64,000 nt of DNA, from positions 868,001 through 932,000 of the forward strand of contig NZ_OMPC01000009.1 in NCBI RefSeq assembly GCF_900312675.1. The letters run 5' to 3'. Source of the stretch: Aliivibrio sp. EL58 (GTDB taxonomy: Bacteria; Pseudomonadota; Gammaproteobacteria; Enterobacterales; Vibrionaceae). Every line of letters begins with the position of its first letter. The first letter of the stretch is position 1. Shown piece after piece: positions 36,211 to 47,210 of this stretch. The position numbers and the translations under genes are program-made. The notes under the pieces are model-generated. The model had not been told where the DNA came from, ran no database searches, and saw only the letters and a list, made by a program, of their open reading frames with translations.

Positions 36211-36318
36211 ACATAATCCCATTAATTACAACCACATAAATAATATAGAGCATTTATTTTGTTTAATGAATCAATTATCACTATATTTAGACTTGAGTCT
36301 GTAATTTAATATATATTT

Positions 36319-36335
36319 TTACCATTTCGCGCCAA
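36319..36335 (+). promoter_or_regulatory. Shared 17-bp motif, site D
   Basis: TTACCATTTCGCGCCAA, the best copy, 95 bases before the gene at 36430 and 109 bases before the divergent barrel gene. Confidence 0.6.
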
Positions 36336-36429
36336 TAGATTTTAGTGCACTTTTAATATGATAAATAATTAGGCACTATAATAACCAGAAAACGAATGAC
36401 ATGAATTAACAAATAATTAGGAATATAAT

Positions 36430-36885
36430 ATGAGTTCAACAACTAAAGAATATGGTTTTAACACTCCTCAACGTTTATTTGTCGGCTATACACTAGCAGT
36501 TCTTGTTGATTTAACAGTATTGAATTTTTTTGATGAATATTGGGATTTTGTAAATATTGAATCATTTACCATATCATTCGCTGCTGCGATTTTATTGCAG
36601 TTATTATTAAAGTTATCGATCAATGCAGAACACCGAATTGCAGATTATTTTAAATCTAAACCAGGAACAGCACCAAAAATATATCGTGGGTTAAGTAGCT
36701 ATACGATTTTGGTTGGTAGTAAATTTATTATGCTAGAAGCCATTAATATTTTATTTGGTGACAAAGTATCATTTGATGGGCCATTAAACGGTGTCGTCGC
36801 TTTCTTTGCAGTGGTATTTACTATCCTAATTGCAGAAGTCACCGTATCAAAAATTTACTTTGCTCTAAGTGAGAAAGAAAAATAA
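36430..36885 (+). CDS. Membrane protein of unknown function
   Basis: 151 residues, about four helices (for example LFVGYTLAVLVDLTVLNFF and GVVAFFAVVFTILIAEVTV), Shine-Dalgarno TTAGGA before the ATG. No family recognised. It is preceded by the best copy of the shared motif, so it may belong with the efflux and AraC genes. Confidence 0.65.
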   Translation: MSSTTKEYGFNTPQRLFVGYTLAVLVDLTVLNFFDEYWDFVNIESFTISFAAAILLQLLLKLSINAEHRIADYFKSKPGTAPKIYRGLSSYTILVGSKFIMLEAINILFGDKVSFDGPLNGVVAFFAVVFTILIAEVTVSKIYFALSEKEK

Positions 36886-36920
36886 TTAAGACCTTTATAA
36901 AATAAGAATGCTTCATAAAT

Positions 36921-36954
36921 AAAAATGGCGACCTATGTGGTCGCCATTTTTTTA
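36921..36954. terminator. Bidirectional terminator
   Basis: Stem AAAATGGCGACC / GGTCGCCATTTT with T-runs on both strands, between the membrane-protein gene and nadA, which converge. Confidence 0.88.
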
Positions 36955-36971
36955 TCAAATCGTTTATTCAA

Positions 36972-38021
36972 TTACTTATTTGCGTTTAATTGCTCTGCAA
37001 AATCTAACATGCGATTCAATGGGATAAGTGATTTTACACGGATCTCTTCATCAACAAAGATTTCATGGTCTGCACCACCTTCATTAAGCGCCTTCTCAAT
37101 CGCTACAAGACCGTTCATCGCCATCCACGGACAGTGAGCACAGCTACGGCACGTTGCACCAGCACCGGCTGTTGGAGCCTCTAACAGTTCTTTTTCTGGA
37201 ACCATTTGCTGCATTTTAAAGAAGATACCTTTATCGGTTGCTACAATCATTTTTTGTTGTGGCAGCTCTTTTGCCGATTTTATTAACTGGCTTGTAGAAC
37301 CAACAGCGTCTGCTAATTCAACCACGCTTGCTGGAGACTCAGGGTGAACCAATACGGCTGCATCAGGATGAAGTGCTTTTGCATCTTTTAATGCTTTTGC
37401 TGAAAACTCATCATGGACAATACATTCACCTTGCCATAGCAGCATGTCCGCGCCAGTTTTATTTGCAATGTATGAACCTAAATGACGATCTGGTCCCCAG
37501 ATGATTTTCTTATCTTCATCATCAAGATGTTCAACAATTTCAAGAGCAATACTTGAGGTTACTACCCAATCAGCACGTGCTTTTACTGCTGCTGATGTAT
37601 TGGCATAAACAACAACGGTGTGATCAGGGTGAGCATCACAGAACTCAGTAAACTTGTCAGCAGGGCAACCAAGATCAAGTGAACATTCCGCATCTAATGT
37701 TGGCATTAAGATGGTTTTTTCAGGCGTTAAAATCTTTGCTGATTCACCCATAAAACGAACACCGGCAATAACTAATGTCTTCGCGTCATGACGATTACCA
37801 AATTTAGCCATTTCAAGTGAATCACCAACAAAACCGCCCGTCTCTTCAGCTAATGCTTGGATTTCTGGATCCGTATAGTAATGAGCAATCAATACCGCAT
37901 TTTTATCTTTCAGGAGCTGCTTGATTTTTGCGATGTACTGCGTTTTTTCATCGGCAGATAGCTTGATAGGTTTTGGTGGAAAAGGATATACAGTATCGAC
38001 GTGATCTAAAATATGGCCCAT
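36972..38021 (-). CDS. nadA: Quinolinate synthase
   Basis: 349 residues. Condenses iminoaspartate with dihydroxyacetone phosphate to quinolinate in NAD synthesis. [30 protein letters not shown] and [10 protein letters not shown] (one of the 4Fe-4S Cys regions) match NadA fully. The other cluster Cys are in SLDLGCPAD and in [11 protein letters not shown] standalone gene; nadB and nadC are not in the window. Confidence 0.97.
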   Translation of the reverse strand: MGHILDHVDTVYPFPPKPIKLSADEKTQYIAKIKQLLKDKNAVLIAHYYTDPEIQALAEETGGFVGDSLEMAKFGNRHDAKTLVIAGVRFMGESAKILTPEKTILMPTLDAECSLDLGCPADKFTEFCDAHPDHTVVVYANTSAAVKARADWVVTSSIALEIVEHLDDEDKKIIWGPDRHLGSYIANKTGADMLLWQGECIVHDEFSAKALKDAKALHPDAAVLVHPESPASVVELADAVGSTSQLIKSAKELPQQKMIVATDKGIFFKMQQMVPEKELLEAPTAGAGATCRSCAHCPWMAMNGLVAIEKALNEGGADHEIFVDEEIRVKSLIPLNRMLDFAEQLNANK

Positions 38022-38095
38022 TGCTCAGCTCATTAATTCTTCAAATAATCTCGGCATTATACCCCTTATGATATAGGCGGCAAGTTTGAGGCAAT

Positions 38096-38123
38096 AAAAA
38101 AGGAGCTAATTAGCTCCTTTTTT
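38096..38123. terminator. Terminator after cpoB
   Basis: Perfect palindrome AAAAAAGGAGCTAATTAGCTCCTTTTTT, bidirectional, 9 bases after the cpoB stop region. Confidence 0.88.
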
Positions 38124-38131
38124 CTATTAGA

Positions 38132-38902
38132 CTATAACGATTTTAGCTGCTTATCTGCTGTTTTAGCTGTCGTACTATCTGGGTATTCTGTTAATACTTT
38201 CTGATAGTATTTTTCTGCTGCTGCTTTGTTATTGTTACGTTTAGCAAGCTCGCCTAACTTTAATAATGCATCTGCACGTTTATTTGAATCAGAATAACTA
38301 ACGACTTTAGCAAAACTTTTTGCCGCTTCGATATCATTCTTTTGTGCGAAGTAAAGTTGACCTAACCAGTAATGGGCATTTGAGCTATATACCGAATCAG
38401 GATAAGCAACGACAAACTCTTGGAATGCCTTTGTTGCTCCAGCGTAGTCTTTTTTCTTTAAAATAAGATCTACCGCATTTTGGTAAGCTTCATTTTCGTT
38501 AGTATCAGCCGCATAAGAACCTGAAGCACCAGTGTCACCCGCGCCTTCTGTTGGTGTAACGACTGGAACTGGCTTTGCTGTTCTCAGTGTATCGATTTCA
38601 ATGTACAGCTGGCGCTGACGCTCTAGCATTTGATCAAGCTCGTAGCTATTACGTTCAACCATACCGCGCATTTCTGACAATTCTTCCGATAAGCCATCAA
38701 GTTGTTGTTGTAACTGCAGTTGAATTTGATTACGGCTTTTAATTAAGCGTTCTAGGCGCTCAATGCTTGTAGAAGATGCTGGAGCAGAAGAGGTGGCTGT
38801 TGCATTTAAATCAGTGACTGGAGCAGGAGCGGCGACCACAAGGGTCGCCGCACTCGCCAGCAACGTAAGCGGAATAATTCGCTTAAGGTTACTGTATTTC
38901 AT
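38132..38902 (-). CDS. cpoB: CpoB, TPR coordinator of the Tol-Pal system
   Basis: 256 residues. Signal peptide, a trimerising coiled coil (residues 45-110), a Ser/Gly/Ala linker, then TPR units starting ENEAYQNAVDLILKKKDYAGA. In E. coli CpoB (YbgF) links PBP1B activity with Tol-driven outer-membrane constriction. Last gene of the tol-pal cluster, 25 bases after pal. Confidence 0.93.
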   Translation of the reverse strand: MKYSNLKRIIPLTLLASAATLVVAAPAPVTDLNATATSSAPASSTSIERLERLIKSRNQIQLQLQQQLDGLSEELSEMRGMVERNSYELDQMLERQRQLYIEIDTLRTAKPVPVVTPTEGAGDTGASGSYAADTNENEAYQNAVDLILKKKDYAGATKAFQEFVVAYPDSVYSSNAHYWLGQLYFAQKNDIEAAKSFAKVVSYSDSNKRADALLKLGELAKRNNNKAAAEKYYQKVLTEYPDSTTAKTADKQLKSL

Positions 38903-38927
38903 ATAAGTCTGCCTTATAAACTGTCGA

Positions 38928-39491
38928 TTAGTATACTAATACAGCGCGACGGTTTTTAGCATAATCTTCAGCAGTTTGACCTAGTACTAGTGGCTTCTCT
39001 TCACCGTAGCTTACGATAGAGATTTGGTCAGCAGAAACACCTAGAGCTTGTAGGTATTTAGAAACTGCTTTAGCACGACGCTCGCCTAGTGCGATGTTGT
39101 ACTCAGGAGTACCACGCTCATCCGCGTGACCTTCAACTGTTACTTTGATTGCTGGATCCGCGCTTAAGAAAGCAGCGTGTGCAGCAAGCATGTCTTGGTA
39201 CTCAGAAGAGATAGTTGAGTTATCAAATGCGAAGTAAACTGTTTGAACTTTACGAAGCTCTTGCTCAGCTTGAGCACGAACTTCAGCTTCAGTCATTACT
39301 TCATCAACTTCAACAGAAGTTACAACAGTAGTATCTGTTTGACCTTCAGCGCCAGTTGTTTGAGTTTCTACGCCGTTTGTTGATTCTTGGCCAGCAGTAC
39401 TGTCAGTTGCGCTGTCGCTAGAACTACAAGCAGAAAGAGCAACCACAGGCAGTGCGATTAAAAGACTCTTAAGAAGTTTATTTAGTTGCAT
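38928..39491 (-). CDS. pal: Peptidoglycan-associated lipoprotein Pal
   Basis: 187 residues. Lipobox LSACS, an acidic linker rich in Thr and Glu, then an OmpA-like domain with [29 protein letters not shown] and [10 protein letters not shown]. It binds peptidoglycan from the outer membrane and interacts with TolB and TolA. The linker is longer than in E. coli Pal. Confidence 0.96.
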   Translation of the reverse strand: MQLNKLLKSLLIALPVVALSACSSSDSATDSTAGQESTNGVETQTTGAEGQTDTTVVTSVEVDEVMTEAEVRAQAEQELRKVQTVYFAFDNSTISSEYQDMLAAHAAFLSADPAIKVTVEGHADERGTPEYNIALGERRAKAVSKYLQALGVSADQISIVSYGEEKPLVLGQTAEDYAKNRRAVLVY

Positions 39492-39524
39492 TATATTTTC
39501 CTTATTTTCCTAAATATTTAGTAG

Positions 39525-40877
39525 CTATAAAAATGGCGACCACGCTGGTGCCCTTACACGTCCGTTTGTCGCTGGTAAGCGAGCTTTAAAACGGCCATCT
39601 ATAGAAACCATTGAAAGTACATTCTGTTTTCTATACATGGAACTGTAAATCACCATGCCGCCATTTGGCGCAATACTCGGTGACTCATCCAGTAGTGTCT
39701 TGGTTAAGACCTGGACGGCACCAGTTTCTAAATCTTGTTTCGCTAGATTGAATCCAGTCTCTGAGCGATTAACCATAACGATAAATTTACCGTCTGGAGT
39801 AATCTGCCCACCAAGATTTTGACTGCCTTGCCAGGTTAAACGTTTTGTTGAACCGTCTTGTAAATTTACTCTATAAATCTGAGGTTTACCACCCCGATCT
39901 GAAGTAAATATTAAAGACTTGTTATCAGGAGCCCAAAAAGGTTCCGTATTATTCGATCTTCCACGAGTAATTTGACGCATTTTCTTCGTCTGCAAATTGA
40001 CGATATAAACATTCAAGCTACCCGTTTTGGATAATACTATCGCTAGTTCTTTACCATCATGTGAAAAACGAGGTGCTCCATTATGACGAGGATAAGAAGC
40101 GATTAATTCTCTCTTACCCGTATAGATATTCATAATAAAAACTTGTGATTTTCTATTTTCAAAACTTACATAAGCTAATTTTTTACCATCAGGAGACCAT
40201 GCTGGTGACATGATTGGTTGTTTTGATTTCAGTACCAAACGTTCGTTATAACCATCATAATCAGCAATTCGTAACTGATATGGATACTGCACTTTATCGT
40301 TCACGACAACATAAGCGATACGAGTTAAAAAAGCGCCTCTTTCACCCGTCAACTTTTCATAAACAACATCAGAAATACGGTGTGCATATTTACGTAACTG
40401 TTTTTTAGATAAAGTAGCAACTTTGTTTACTAAAACATGGTCTTGAGTTGATACTAACTTACCTTCGCTATTTAACGCTTTAGAGTTCCCTTTGGTTAAT
40501 TGGCCTCGAACAACATCAATTAACTTATAAGTTACTTCATACTTGCCTTGAGCATTTAGCTTTACTTCACCAGTAACAATCGCATCAACACCCATTTTAG
40601 TCCAAGCTTCGTAATTAATATCCGAATCTTTATACGGTGTTTGTGGCATTTTATTGGTAGCTAAAGGGCTAAATTTACCACTGCGCTGTAAATCAGATGA
40701 AATGATAGCTGAAATATCTTGCGGTAACTTGCCTTCACCATGCCATTTGAAAGGCACAATACCTATTGGTCTTGCTGAATCAACACCTTCAGTAATGACA
40801 AGTTCTAATTCTGCTCTTGCTACCTGAGTAAATCCTAAACAGGCGATAAAAAGAGTTAACATCCATCGTTTAAGCAC
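39525..40877 (-). CDS. tolB: TolB, periplasmic beta-propeller of Tol-Pal
   Basis: 450 residues. Signal peptide, an N-terminal alpha/beta domain ([10 protein letters not shown]), then six propeller blades recognisable as repeated [46 protein letters not shown] and PAWSPF. It shuttles between Pal and TolA. Confidence 0.97.
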   Translation of the reverse strand: MLKRWMLTLFIACLGFTQVARAELELVITEGVDSARPIGIVPFKWHGEGKLPQDISAIISSDLQRSGKFSPLATNKMPQTPYKDSDINYEAWTKMGVDAIVTGEVKLNAQGKYEVTYKLIDVVRGQLTKGNSKALNSEGKLVSTQDHVLVNKVATLSKKQLRKYAHRISDVVYEKLTGERGAFLTRIAYVVVNDKVQYPYQLRIADYDGYNERLVLKSKQPIMSPAWSPDGKKLAYVSFENRKSQVFIMNIYTGKRELIASYPRHNGAPRFSHDGKELAIVLSKTGSLNVYIVNLQTKKMRQITRGRSNNTEPFWAPDNKSLIFTSDRGGKPQIYRVNLQDGSTKRLTWQGSQNLGGQITPDGKFIVMVNRSETGFNLAKQDLETGAVQVLTKTLLDESPSIAPNGGMVIYSSMYRKQNVLSMVSIDGRFKARLPATNGRVRAPAWSPFL

Positions 40878-40887
40878 TTGCTCTTCC

Positions 40888-41952
40888 TTATTCTGGTTGA
40901 ACGGTAAGGTTTATATTTGTAAGTTTAGCTGCAATATCAGCATCTTTTGGCATCGGGAATACATTTACTTTTGTTACAGCTGTTTTTGCCGCTCGACAAA
41001 CTTGTGCATCACCACTTAATGTTGTTACAGAAAGCAGTAATCCTGATGAGGTTAACTTCATTTTCACTCGACAACTTTTACCAACAAAACTTTCATCAAT
41101 TAATAAATTTTGTTGGATCATTTGCTTATACACGGCACCAAATCGTTGAACTTCATCATCGATATGCTGCTGTTTTGCCGAGCTATTTTGAACTGTTTCA
41201 TCTTCTAAACCAGCAAAAATGTCATTCAATGCGGCTTCTTTTTGCTTACGGTCGGCTTCAGCTTTAGCTGCTCTAGCCTTTTCTTTACGTGCTTTTTCAG
41301 CGGCAACTTTAGCTTTCGCCACACGATCAGCTTCAGCCTTGGCCTTTCTTTCAGCTTCAGCTTTCGCCGCTTTTTCTTTCGCTAATTTTTCTTTTGCCAA
41401 ACGCTCTGATTCGGCCTTTGCAGCTTTCTCTTTCTCTACACGTTTTTTCTCTGCAGAGGCTTTCGCTGCTTTCTCTTGATCTGCTTTAACCTTTGCAACT
41501 CTTGCTGCTTCAACTTTAGCTGCCGTCTCAACGTTACGCTTTCTCTCAGCTTCGGCTGCAACCGCTCGTTCTTTTTCTCTTTTTGCATCAGCTACGGCCT
41601 TTTTACGAGCCTCTTCTGCTTGGCGAGCCGCTTTTTTCTCTTTAACTTGCTGAGCTTTAAGATCACGAATACGCTCTTCTTCAGCTTTACGGTTCTTTTC
41701 TAATTGATCCGCCTGCTGTTTCAATCTTTTTAAACGCTCATTTTCAACGCGTTCTGCTCTTTCTCTGTCTTGACGAATTTGAGACGCTTGTTTTGCAATG
41801 GTGTTTTGATCTATCACTACCGCTTGAATTGTATTAGTTTTTGGTTTTTCATCCATAGCGAAGCCGCTGCTGAAAATAAGTACTACGACAAGCAGTAAAT
41901 GCAATCCAACAGAAATACCAATAGCAAAGGTGTAATTATTATCCGACTTCAT
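40888..41952 (-). CDS. tolA: TolA, trans-periplasmic energy transducer
   Basis: 354 residues. A single N-terminal helix ([19 protein letters not shown]), a very long Ala/Lys/Glu-rich helical domain (residues 45-245) of repeated [12 protein letters not shown]-like units, and a globular C-terminal domain with [18 protein letters not shown]. It couples TolQR proton flow to Pal. Confidence 0.96.
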   Translation of the reverse strand: MKSDNNYTFAIGISVGLHLLLVVVLIFSSGFAMDEKPKTNTIQAVVIDQNTIAKQASQIRQDRERAERVENERLKRLKQQADQLEKNRKAEEERIRDLKAQQVKEKKAARQAEEARKKAVADAKREKERAVAAEAERKRNVETAAKVEAARVAKVKADQEKAAKASAEKKRVEKEKAAKAESERLAKEKLAKEKAAKAEAERKAKAEADRVAKAKVAAEKARKEKARAAKAEADRKQKEAALNDIFAGLEDETVQNSSAKQQHIDDEVQRFGAVYKQMIQQNLLIDESFVGKSCRVKMKLTSSGLLLSVTTLSGDAQVCRAAKTAVTKVNVFPMPKDADIAAKLTNINLTVQPE

Positions 41953-41968
41953 CGTCTATGATTCACTT

Positions 41969-42415
41969 CTATTCCTTAAGATCAGTAAGTAACCCGACTT
42001 TACTCACTCCTGCTCGACTTAATTCGTCAAGAACGAGCACTATCTCTGAATATGGCGTACTTGCATCACCACCAACCGCAACGGGTGAGTTAGGTTTAAT
42101 ACTTAATTCAGCTTTAACGTTAGTGATCATTTCCTGCATCGACATTGGTCGTCGAACATCTTTATTATCAACGCTTAATCCTAAATTACCGTCTTTATCG
42201 ATCTCTACAATAATAAACGTTGCATTTGGATCTTCCCCTGCCATCGCTTGTGCTGATTTGGTATTTGTCATTTCTGGCAATTCAACATCAACTCCTTGAG
42301 TGACAAACGGAGCGGTTACCATGAAGATAATCAATAACACCAACATCACATCAATATAAGGAACAACATTGATCTCTGCGGTTAATTTTCTTTTTTTAGG
42401 TTGGTAGCCAGACAT
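41969..42415 (-). CDS. tolR: TolR, proton channel subunit
   Basis: 148 residues. A single helix with the essential Asp in INVVPYIDVMLVLLIIFMVTAPF, then a periplasmic domain ending SRAGVSKVGLLTDLKE. Start overlaps the tolQ stop by one base. Confidence 0.97.
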   Translation of the reverse strand: MSGYQPKKRKLTAEINVVPYIDVMLVLLIIFMVTAPFVTQGVDVELPEMTNTKSAQAMAGEDPNATFIIVEIDKDGNLGLSVDNKDVRRPMSMQEMITNVKAELSIKPNSPVAVGGDASTPYSEIVLVLDELSRAGVSKVGLLTDLKE

Positions 42416-43098
42416 TATTTCTCCTGACTTGCCATTGCTTGACGATGTAAGATACTTGAGAACTCATCCATAAATGCAGCGTAGTTATGCTCTAACTTAC
42501 CCACTTTTACGCTTAGACGGTTATAAGCAATAACCGCTGGGATTGCAGCAAATAAGCCCATCGCTGTTGCAACTAGTGCTTCAGCAATACCAGGAGCAAC
42601 CATAGAAAGAGTGGCTTGCTTTACTGAACCTAAAGCAATAAATGAGTGCATGATGCCCCAAACGGTACCAAACAGACCAATGTAAGGTGTGATTGAACCG
42701 ACGGTTGCTAAAAATGGTAGATTTGTTTCTAGGTGATCGACTTCGCGAGAAACGGTTACACGCATCGCTCGAGATGTTCCGTCCATCACAGCGTCTGATG
42801 AGTTACTAACTCGAGACAGACGTGCAAATTCATTAAAACCAGAGTAAAAGATTTTCTCTGTACCACTAATTCGGTCTTTACGAACCTTTACTTCATTAAA
42901 TAATTGAGACAGATCCATACCTGACCAAAATTTATTTTCAAAACGTTCAGAATCAGTGCGTGCTACTGATAAGACTTTTGAGCGTTTAAAAATCATCGCC
43001 CATGACATTACAGACAAGCTTAATAGGATAAGCATCACGACCTTAACTAATAAACTAGCTTGCAAAAATAGATCGAGAATTGATAGTTCACCTGTCAC
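42415..43098 (-). CDS. tolQ: TolQ, proton channel subunit
   Basis: 227 residues, three helices, [23 protein letters not shown] and [23 protein letters not shown] are the channel helices. Overlaps ybgC by 11 bases. Confidence 0.97.
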   Translation of the reverse strand: MTGELSILDLFLQASLLVKVVMLILLSLSVMSWAMIFKRSKVLSVARTDSERFENKFWSGMDLSQLFNEVKVRKDRISGTEKIFYSGFNEFARLSRVSNSSDAVMDGTSRAMRVTVSREVDHLETNLPFLATVGSITPYIGLFGTVWGIMHSFIALGSVKQATLSMVAPGIAEALVATAMGLFAAIPAVIAYNRLSVKVGKLEHNYAAFMDEFSSILHRQAMASQEK

Positions 43099-43498
43099 AA
43101 GATATCTCCGATAATATAAATAGTGGTATCGCTGTTGGCTTCATCTTAGCGTTATCAATACAGGCTACCTTAACTGTAGCTTTGCACAATACCTTACCTT
43201 CAGAATTAACCAATAACTGACAAAAGGTTAATGACACCTTTTTGATTTCTGTTATTAATGTTTCTACAATAAGTTGCTCATCTAAACGAGCACCTTGCAT
43301 AAAATCAATATTTACGTTTTTAACTACAAATCCAACTGATTTTTCTAACAGCACGTGTTGAGAGACACCGTGATGACGTAATAGTTCTGTTCGAGCACGT
43401 TCAAAAAACTTCAGATAATTTGAATGATAAACAACGCCACCTGCATCAGTATCTTCATAATAAATGGTAATAGGCCATTTAAATGCGCTTTTATCCAT
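43088..43498 (-). CDS. ybgC: YbgC-type acyl-CoA thioesterase
   Basis: 136 residues with hot-dog fold signature [27 protein letters not shown], containing the catalytic Asp of the YbgC group. First gene of the tol-pal cluster, as usual in gamma-proteobacteria. Acts on short acyl-CoA or acyl-ACP. Confidence 0.93.
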   Translation of the reverse strand: MDKSAFKWPITIYYEDTDAGGVVYHSNYLKFFERARTELLRHHGVSQHVLLEKSVGFVVKNVNIDFMQGARLDEQLIVETLITEIKKVSLTFCQLLVNSEGKVLCKATVKVACIDNAKMKPTAIPLFILSEISCDR

Positions 43499-43594
43499 GG
43501 CGTTTTCTCTTTTTATTGAAAAATCAGACGTTAACTATAACTTAAAATTGAATTTGGTCACCATATGAAATCTATTTTTATGGACAAAATCGTC

Positions 43595-43635
43595 AAAAAA
43601 AAAGCGGTTTGTTACTAAAAAAGTAACAAACCGCT
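43595..43635 (-). terminator. Terminator of the cydABX-ybgE operon
   Basis: Stem AGCGGTTTGTTAC / GTAACAAACCGCT around TTTTTTA, then nine T on the minus strand. Confidence 0.88.
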
Positions 43636-43678
43636 AAGTATGATGTCCCAATATACAAATCTTATTGCATGTTACGCC

Positions 43679-43981
43679 CTATATAAAATAGAGATAACTA
43701 AAGTAGCTTAAGATTATTATTGAAAAATACGGACTAAATAACAATTTCCAAATCCATTTTTGCGGAACAAACCCAACCGCAAAAATGAACGCCGTACATA
43801 CCGAATAAATCAAACTAGGTGCTAATAACCCACCAAAGCCACCAATTTGTTCAGAATATACTGTTGGCTCCCACATAAGCATTGCCATGTGAAAGATAGC
43901 CGCCCCAACTAACAATAATCGTACGATAATATGATTAATTGGGCGTTGAACATTATCTATTTTGTCAGCGAGATTACTCAC
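43679..43981 (-). CDS. ybgE: YbgE, cyd operon protein
   Basis: 100 residues, three helices. Starts at a GTG (43981) that overlaps the cydX stop by 8 bases. YbgE follows cydX in most gamma-proteobacterial cyd operons; it is not essential for oxidase activity and its role is unclear. Conserved parts include FHMAMLMWEP and GGLLAPSLIYS. Confidence 0.87.
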   Translation of the reverse strand: MSNLADKIDNVQRPINHIIVRLLLVGAAIFHMAMLMWEPTVYSEQIGGFGGLLAPSLIYSVCTAFIFAVGFVPQKWIWKLLFSPYFSIIILSYFSYLYFI

Positions 43982-44081
43982 TGTCTTTGTCCATCATTTC
44001 TGAATGCTCTAGCCAAAGAGCATTAATGATTGCAAATGAACATGCTAGTAGCACGCCTAGGATCCATGCAAAATACCACAT
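43974..44081 (-). CDS. cydX: CydX, small subunit of cytochrome bd
   Basis: Short 35-residue gene: MWYFAWILGVLLACSFAII... then ALWLEHSE and an acidic tail. It matches the CydX/YbgT family start MWYFAWILG exactly. One helix. Stabilises the bd oxidase hemes in E. coli. It stands 11 bases after cydB and overlaps ybgE. Confidence 0.93.
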   Translation of the reverse strand: MWYFAWILGVLLACSFAIINALWLEHSEMMDKDSE

Positions 44082-44092
44082 TGTTATGCTCC

Positions 44093-45229
44093 TTAATAAA
44101 GCGAATTTTTGTTTTCTTCAACAAACTTAGTGTCGATACGGCCAAACATTTTGTAATAAGTCCATGCAGTGTAAGCAAGAATAGTCGGAACCATTACTAC
44201 TGCAACTACTGTCATAATATTCAATGTTAGCTCACTTGATGTTGAATCCCACATAGTCAAACTATGATCTGGGTTTAAGCTTGATGGCATTACAAATGGG
44301 AACAGTGCAAAGCCAGATGTTAAAATAACACCTGCATTGGTTAGGCTTGATGCAATGAACGCAACCCATGCTTTTTTCAGCTTAGTCGCAATCATAGCAA
44401 TTACAGGCATAACAACCGCAAGAGCTGGTGCAATCCATAGTAGTGGGTATTCTTTAAAGTTTAAGAATAAAGCGCCTACTTGACGGATAACATCTTTATT
44501 TAATGGGTCAGACGGTGCGTTATGATCCATTACACTTGTAATCACAAAGCCTTCAATGCTTTGAGCCCAAAATCCTGCAACCGTAAACAGTACGATAATC
44601 AGCGCTGAACAAATCATTGAAACTTTGCTTGCTCGTGCATGAATTTGATCAGTTGTTTTCATTTGTAACCAAGTAGCACCCTGCAATACAAACATTGCTG
44701 AGCTCACCAAACCACAAATTAATGCAAACGGATTTAGTAAGTCAAAGAATCCACCATGATATTTAAGCATCATTAGGTTATTCAGTTCAAATGGAACCCC
44801 TTGAAGAAGGTTACCAAATGCAACACCAAAAATAATTGGTGGAACAAAACTACCAATGAAGATTGCAGCATCCCATGCAGAACGCCAGCGCTTATCTTCA
44901 ATTTTAGAACGGTAATCGAAACCTACTGGACGAAACCATAATGCAGCTAACGTCAGCATCATCGCTAAATAGAAACCAGAGAATGACGCTGCGTATACTA
45001 AAGGCCATGCAGCAAACAGTGCACCACCAGCAGTTACTAACCAAACTTGGTTACCTTCCCAGTGAGGAGCGATTGAGTTAATCATCACTCGACGTTCTGT
45101 ATCTGTTTTACCGATGATAGGTACTAATGCACCTACACCCATATCAAAGCCATCTGTTACAGCGAAACCAATCAGTAATACACCGATCAATGCCCACCAA
45201 ACAAATCGCAATACTTCGTAATCAAACAT
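44093..45229 (-). CDS. cydB: Cytochrome bd ubiquinol oxidase subunit II
   Basis: 378 residues, eight helices. The start MFDYEVLRFVWWALIGVLLIGFAVTDGFDMGVG and the WEGNQVWLVTAGGALFAAWP segment are diagnostic. With CydA and CydX it reduces O2 to water from quinol at low oxygen. Confidence 0.97.
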   Translation of the reverse strand: MFDYEVLRFVWWALIGVLLIGFAVTDGFDMGVGALVPIIGKTDTERRVMINSIAPHWEGNQVWLVTAGGALFAAWPLVYAASFSGFYLAMMLTLAALWFRPVGFDYRSKIEDKRWRSAWDAAIFIGSFVPPIIFGVAFGNLLQGVPFELNNLMMLKYHGGFFDLLNPFALICGLVSSAMFVLQGATWLQMKTTDQIHARASKVSMICSALIIVLFTVAGFWAQSIEGFVITSVMDHNAPSDPLNKDVIRQVGALFLNFKEYPLLWIAPALAVVMPVIAMIATKLKKAWVAFIASSLTNAGVILTSGFALFPFVMPSSLNPDHSLTMWDSTSSELTLNIMTVVAVVMVPTILAYTAWTYYKMFGRIDTKFVEENKNSLY

Positions 45230-45246
45230 TACTCAAATCTCCGTTG

Positions 45247-46836
45247 TTATGCTTCTACTTGGCGAGATAATTTCGCTTCTGAATCTTGACCATCTTGCTC
45301 AAAGTGATAACGGCCAGTTTTCAAGCTGCTAGGACCTTTGCGTGCGAATTTCACCATTAGGTAAACTTCAGCAATCAAGAATATCGTGTACAGACCAATG
45401 ATCATTGCCATCGAGATTAAAATCTCAGATACCGTCAATGCAGACGCTGCAACATTTACTGGTAATATTTCACCAACAGCCCATGGTTGACGGCCATATT
45501 CTGCGACAAACCAACCGGCTTCAATTGCGATCCATGGTAGTGGCATACCAAATAAGGCCGCTTTAAGTAACCATGATTTTTGACCAATCTTTTGACGACA
45601 TGTCTGAACAAAGGCAAAACCGAAGATAAGTAGCATTGCTACACCACAAGCAACCATGATGCGGAACGAAAAGAATAGCGGCCAAACTGTTGGGATTGAA
45701 TCATCCGCAGCGGCTTTAATTTGCTCTTCTGTTGCATCTACAACTTTGTCAGTATAACGCTTAAGCAATAAGCCATAACCTAAGTCATGTTTAACATCAT
45801 CAAACGCAGCGATGTTTTCAGGTGTTTTATCACCATTACGTAATTTTTCTAGCAATTCATAAGCAACCATACCATTACGGATACGTACTTCGTGCTGTTC
45901 TTTTAAATCACGTAGACCTGTTACTTGCTTATCCAATGAACGCGTAGCAATAATACCCATTACATATGGGATCTTAATTGCGTAATCCGTTTCCATTGAT
46001 TCTTGATTTGGTAAACCAAACACGGTAAATGCAGCAGGTGCTTCTTCTGTATGCCATTCAGCTTCAATTGCTGCTAGCTTAACTTGTTGAACTTCACCTA
46101 GCTCATAGCCAGATTCATCACCAAGTACCATTACAGATAGAATTGATGCCATACCAAATGAGGCAGCAATAGCAAATGAGCGGCGAGCAAACGCAACATC
46201 ACGACCTTTTAATAGGTAGTAAGAACTGATACCAAGCACGAACATTGCACCACAAGTGTAGCCTGATGCTACTGTATGTACGAACTTAACTTGAGCTACT
46301 GGGTTTAATACCACATCAGCAAAGCTCACCATTTCCATACGCATGGTTTCAAAGTTAAATTCTGCACCAACTGGGTTTTGCATCCAGCCATTTGCGACTA
46401 GAATCCAAAGTGCTGAGAAGTTTGAACCTAACGCCACTAACCAAGTTACAGTAAGGTGTTGACGTTTTGATAAACGATCCCAACCAAAGAAGAATAAACC
46501 AACAAAAGTAGATTCTAAGAAGAAGGCCATTAGTGCTTCGATGGCAAGAGGAGCCCCGAAAATATCACCAACATAGTGAGAATAGTAAGACCAGTTTGTA
46601 CCAAACTGGAACTCCATCGTTAGACCTGTAGCTACGCCTAATGCGAAGTTAATACCAAACAATTTACCCCAGAACTTTGTCATGTCCTTGTAAATTTGCT
46701 TGTCTGTCATTACATATAAAGACTCCATGATAGCCAGTAAGAAGGCCATACCTAAAGTCAGGGGAACGAATAGGAAGTGATACATCGCTGTCATTGCAAA
46801 CTGCAATCGCGATAACTCCACTACATCAAAGATCAT
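45247..46836 (-). CDS. cydA: Cytochrome bd ubiquinol oxidase subunit I
   Basis: 529 residues. Start [22 protein letters not shown] carries the His ligand of heme b595; [13 protein letters not shown] is the conserved GRQPW motif; the quinol-binding loop is of the long type (residues 250-380), as in E. coli CydA. The upstream region contains TTAATGTTAAGCTTAAC-like repeats (about 46978-46992) that could be ArcA-type sites; this is only suggestive. Confidence 0.97.
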   Translation of the reverse strand: MIFDVVELSRLQFAMTAMYHFLFVPLTLGMAFLLAIMESLYVMTDKQIYKDMTKFWGKLFGINFALGVATGLTMEFQFGTNWSYYSHYVGDIFGAPLAIEALMAFFLESTFVGLFFFGWDRLSKRQHLTVTWLVALGSNFSALWILVANGWMQNPVGAEFNFETMRMEMVSFADVVLNPVAQVKFVHTVASGYTCGAMFVLGISSYYLLKGRDVAFARRSFAIAASFGMASILSVMVLGDESGYELGEVQQVKLAAIEAEWHTEEAPAAFTVFGLPNQESMETDYAIKIPYVMGIIATRSLDKQVTGLRDLKEQHEVRIRNGMVAYELLEKLRNGDKTPENIAAFDDVKHDLGYGLLLKRYTDKVVDATEEQIKAAADDSIPTVWPLFFSFRIMVACGVAMLLIFGFAFVQTCRQKIGQKSWLLKAALFGMPLPWIAIEAGWFVAEYGRQPWAVGEILPVNVAASALTVSEILISMAMIIGLYTIFLIAEVYLMVKFARKGPSSLKTGRYHFEQDGQDSEAKLSRQVEA

Positions 46837-47120
46837 GAGAACTCCTTTGTGTCAGGCTGAATGACACAGTGCTTCCACACTTTTGGGTGAGCGTAATACT
46901 TTATGCATTGGTTTTAATATTTATAACCGTATTAATAACCATAAAGTGTTACATACTTGTATAAAAAACGTTAGCTTAATGTTAAGCTTAACCTAATATA
47001 GAACACGCTAATATTAATAGTAAAAGCAGTTTCTTTCAAAAGGTTTGTCCATTTTTTGTAAGTTAATTACAATAAAAATTGTATAAACGACCACTTTTCA
47101 CACTTTACACATTTTTGATA
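46837..47120. other. cydA upstream region
   Basis: Very AT-rich. Repeated TTAA-type half-sites (GTTAAGCTTAAC near 46980, GTTAATTACAA near 47061) might bind ArcA, as in other cyd promoters. No gene is seen. Confidence 0.3.
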
Positions 47121-47149
47121 CAAAAAAACGGATGATTTTGATCATCCGC
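47121..47149 (-). terminator. Terminator of the ruvAB operon
   Basis: Stem CGGATGAT / ATCATCCG, then seven T on the minus strand, 62 bases after ruvB. Confidence 0.85.
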
Positions 47150-47210
47150 TTTCAATTTATTGATACAGTTATTAATAGAATATTACAAAATATGAATATC
47201 TAATAATGGT

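Noticed and set aside
41219-41703. Long plus-strand frames inside tolA
   Set aside because: They are antisense to the Ala/Lys-rich repeats of TolA, where biased codons leave the opposite strand open.
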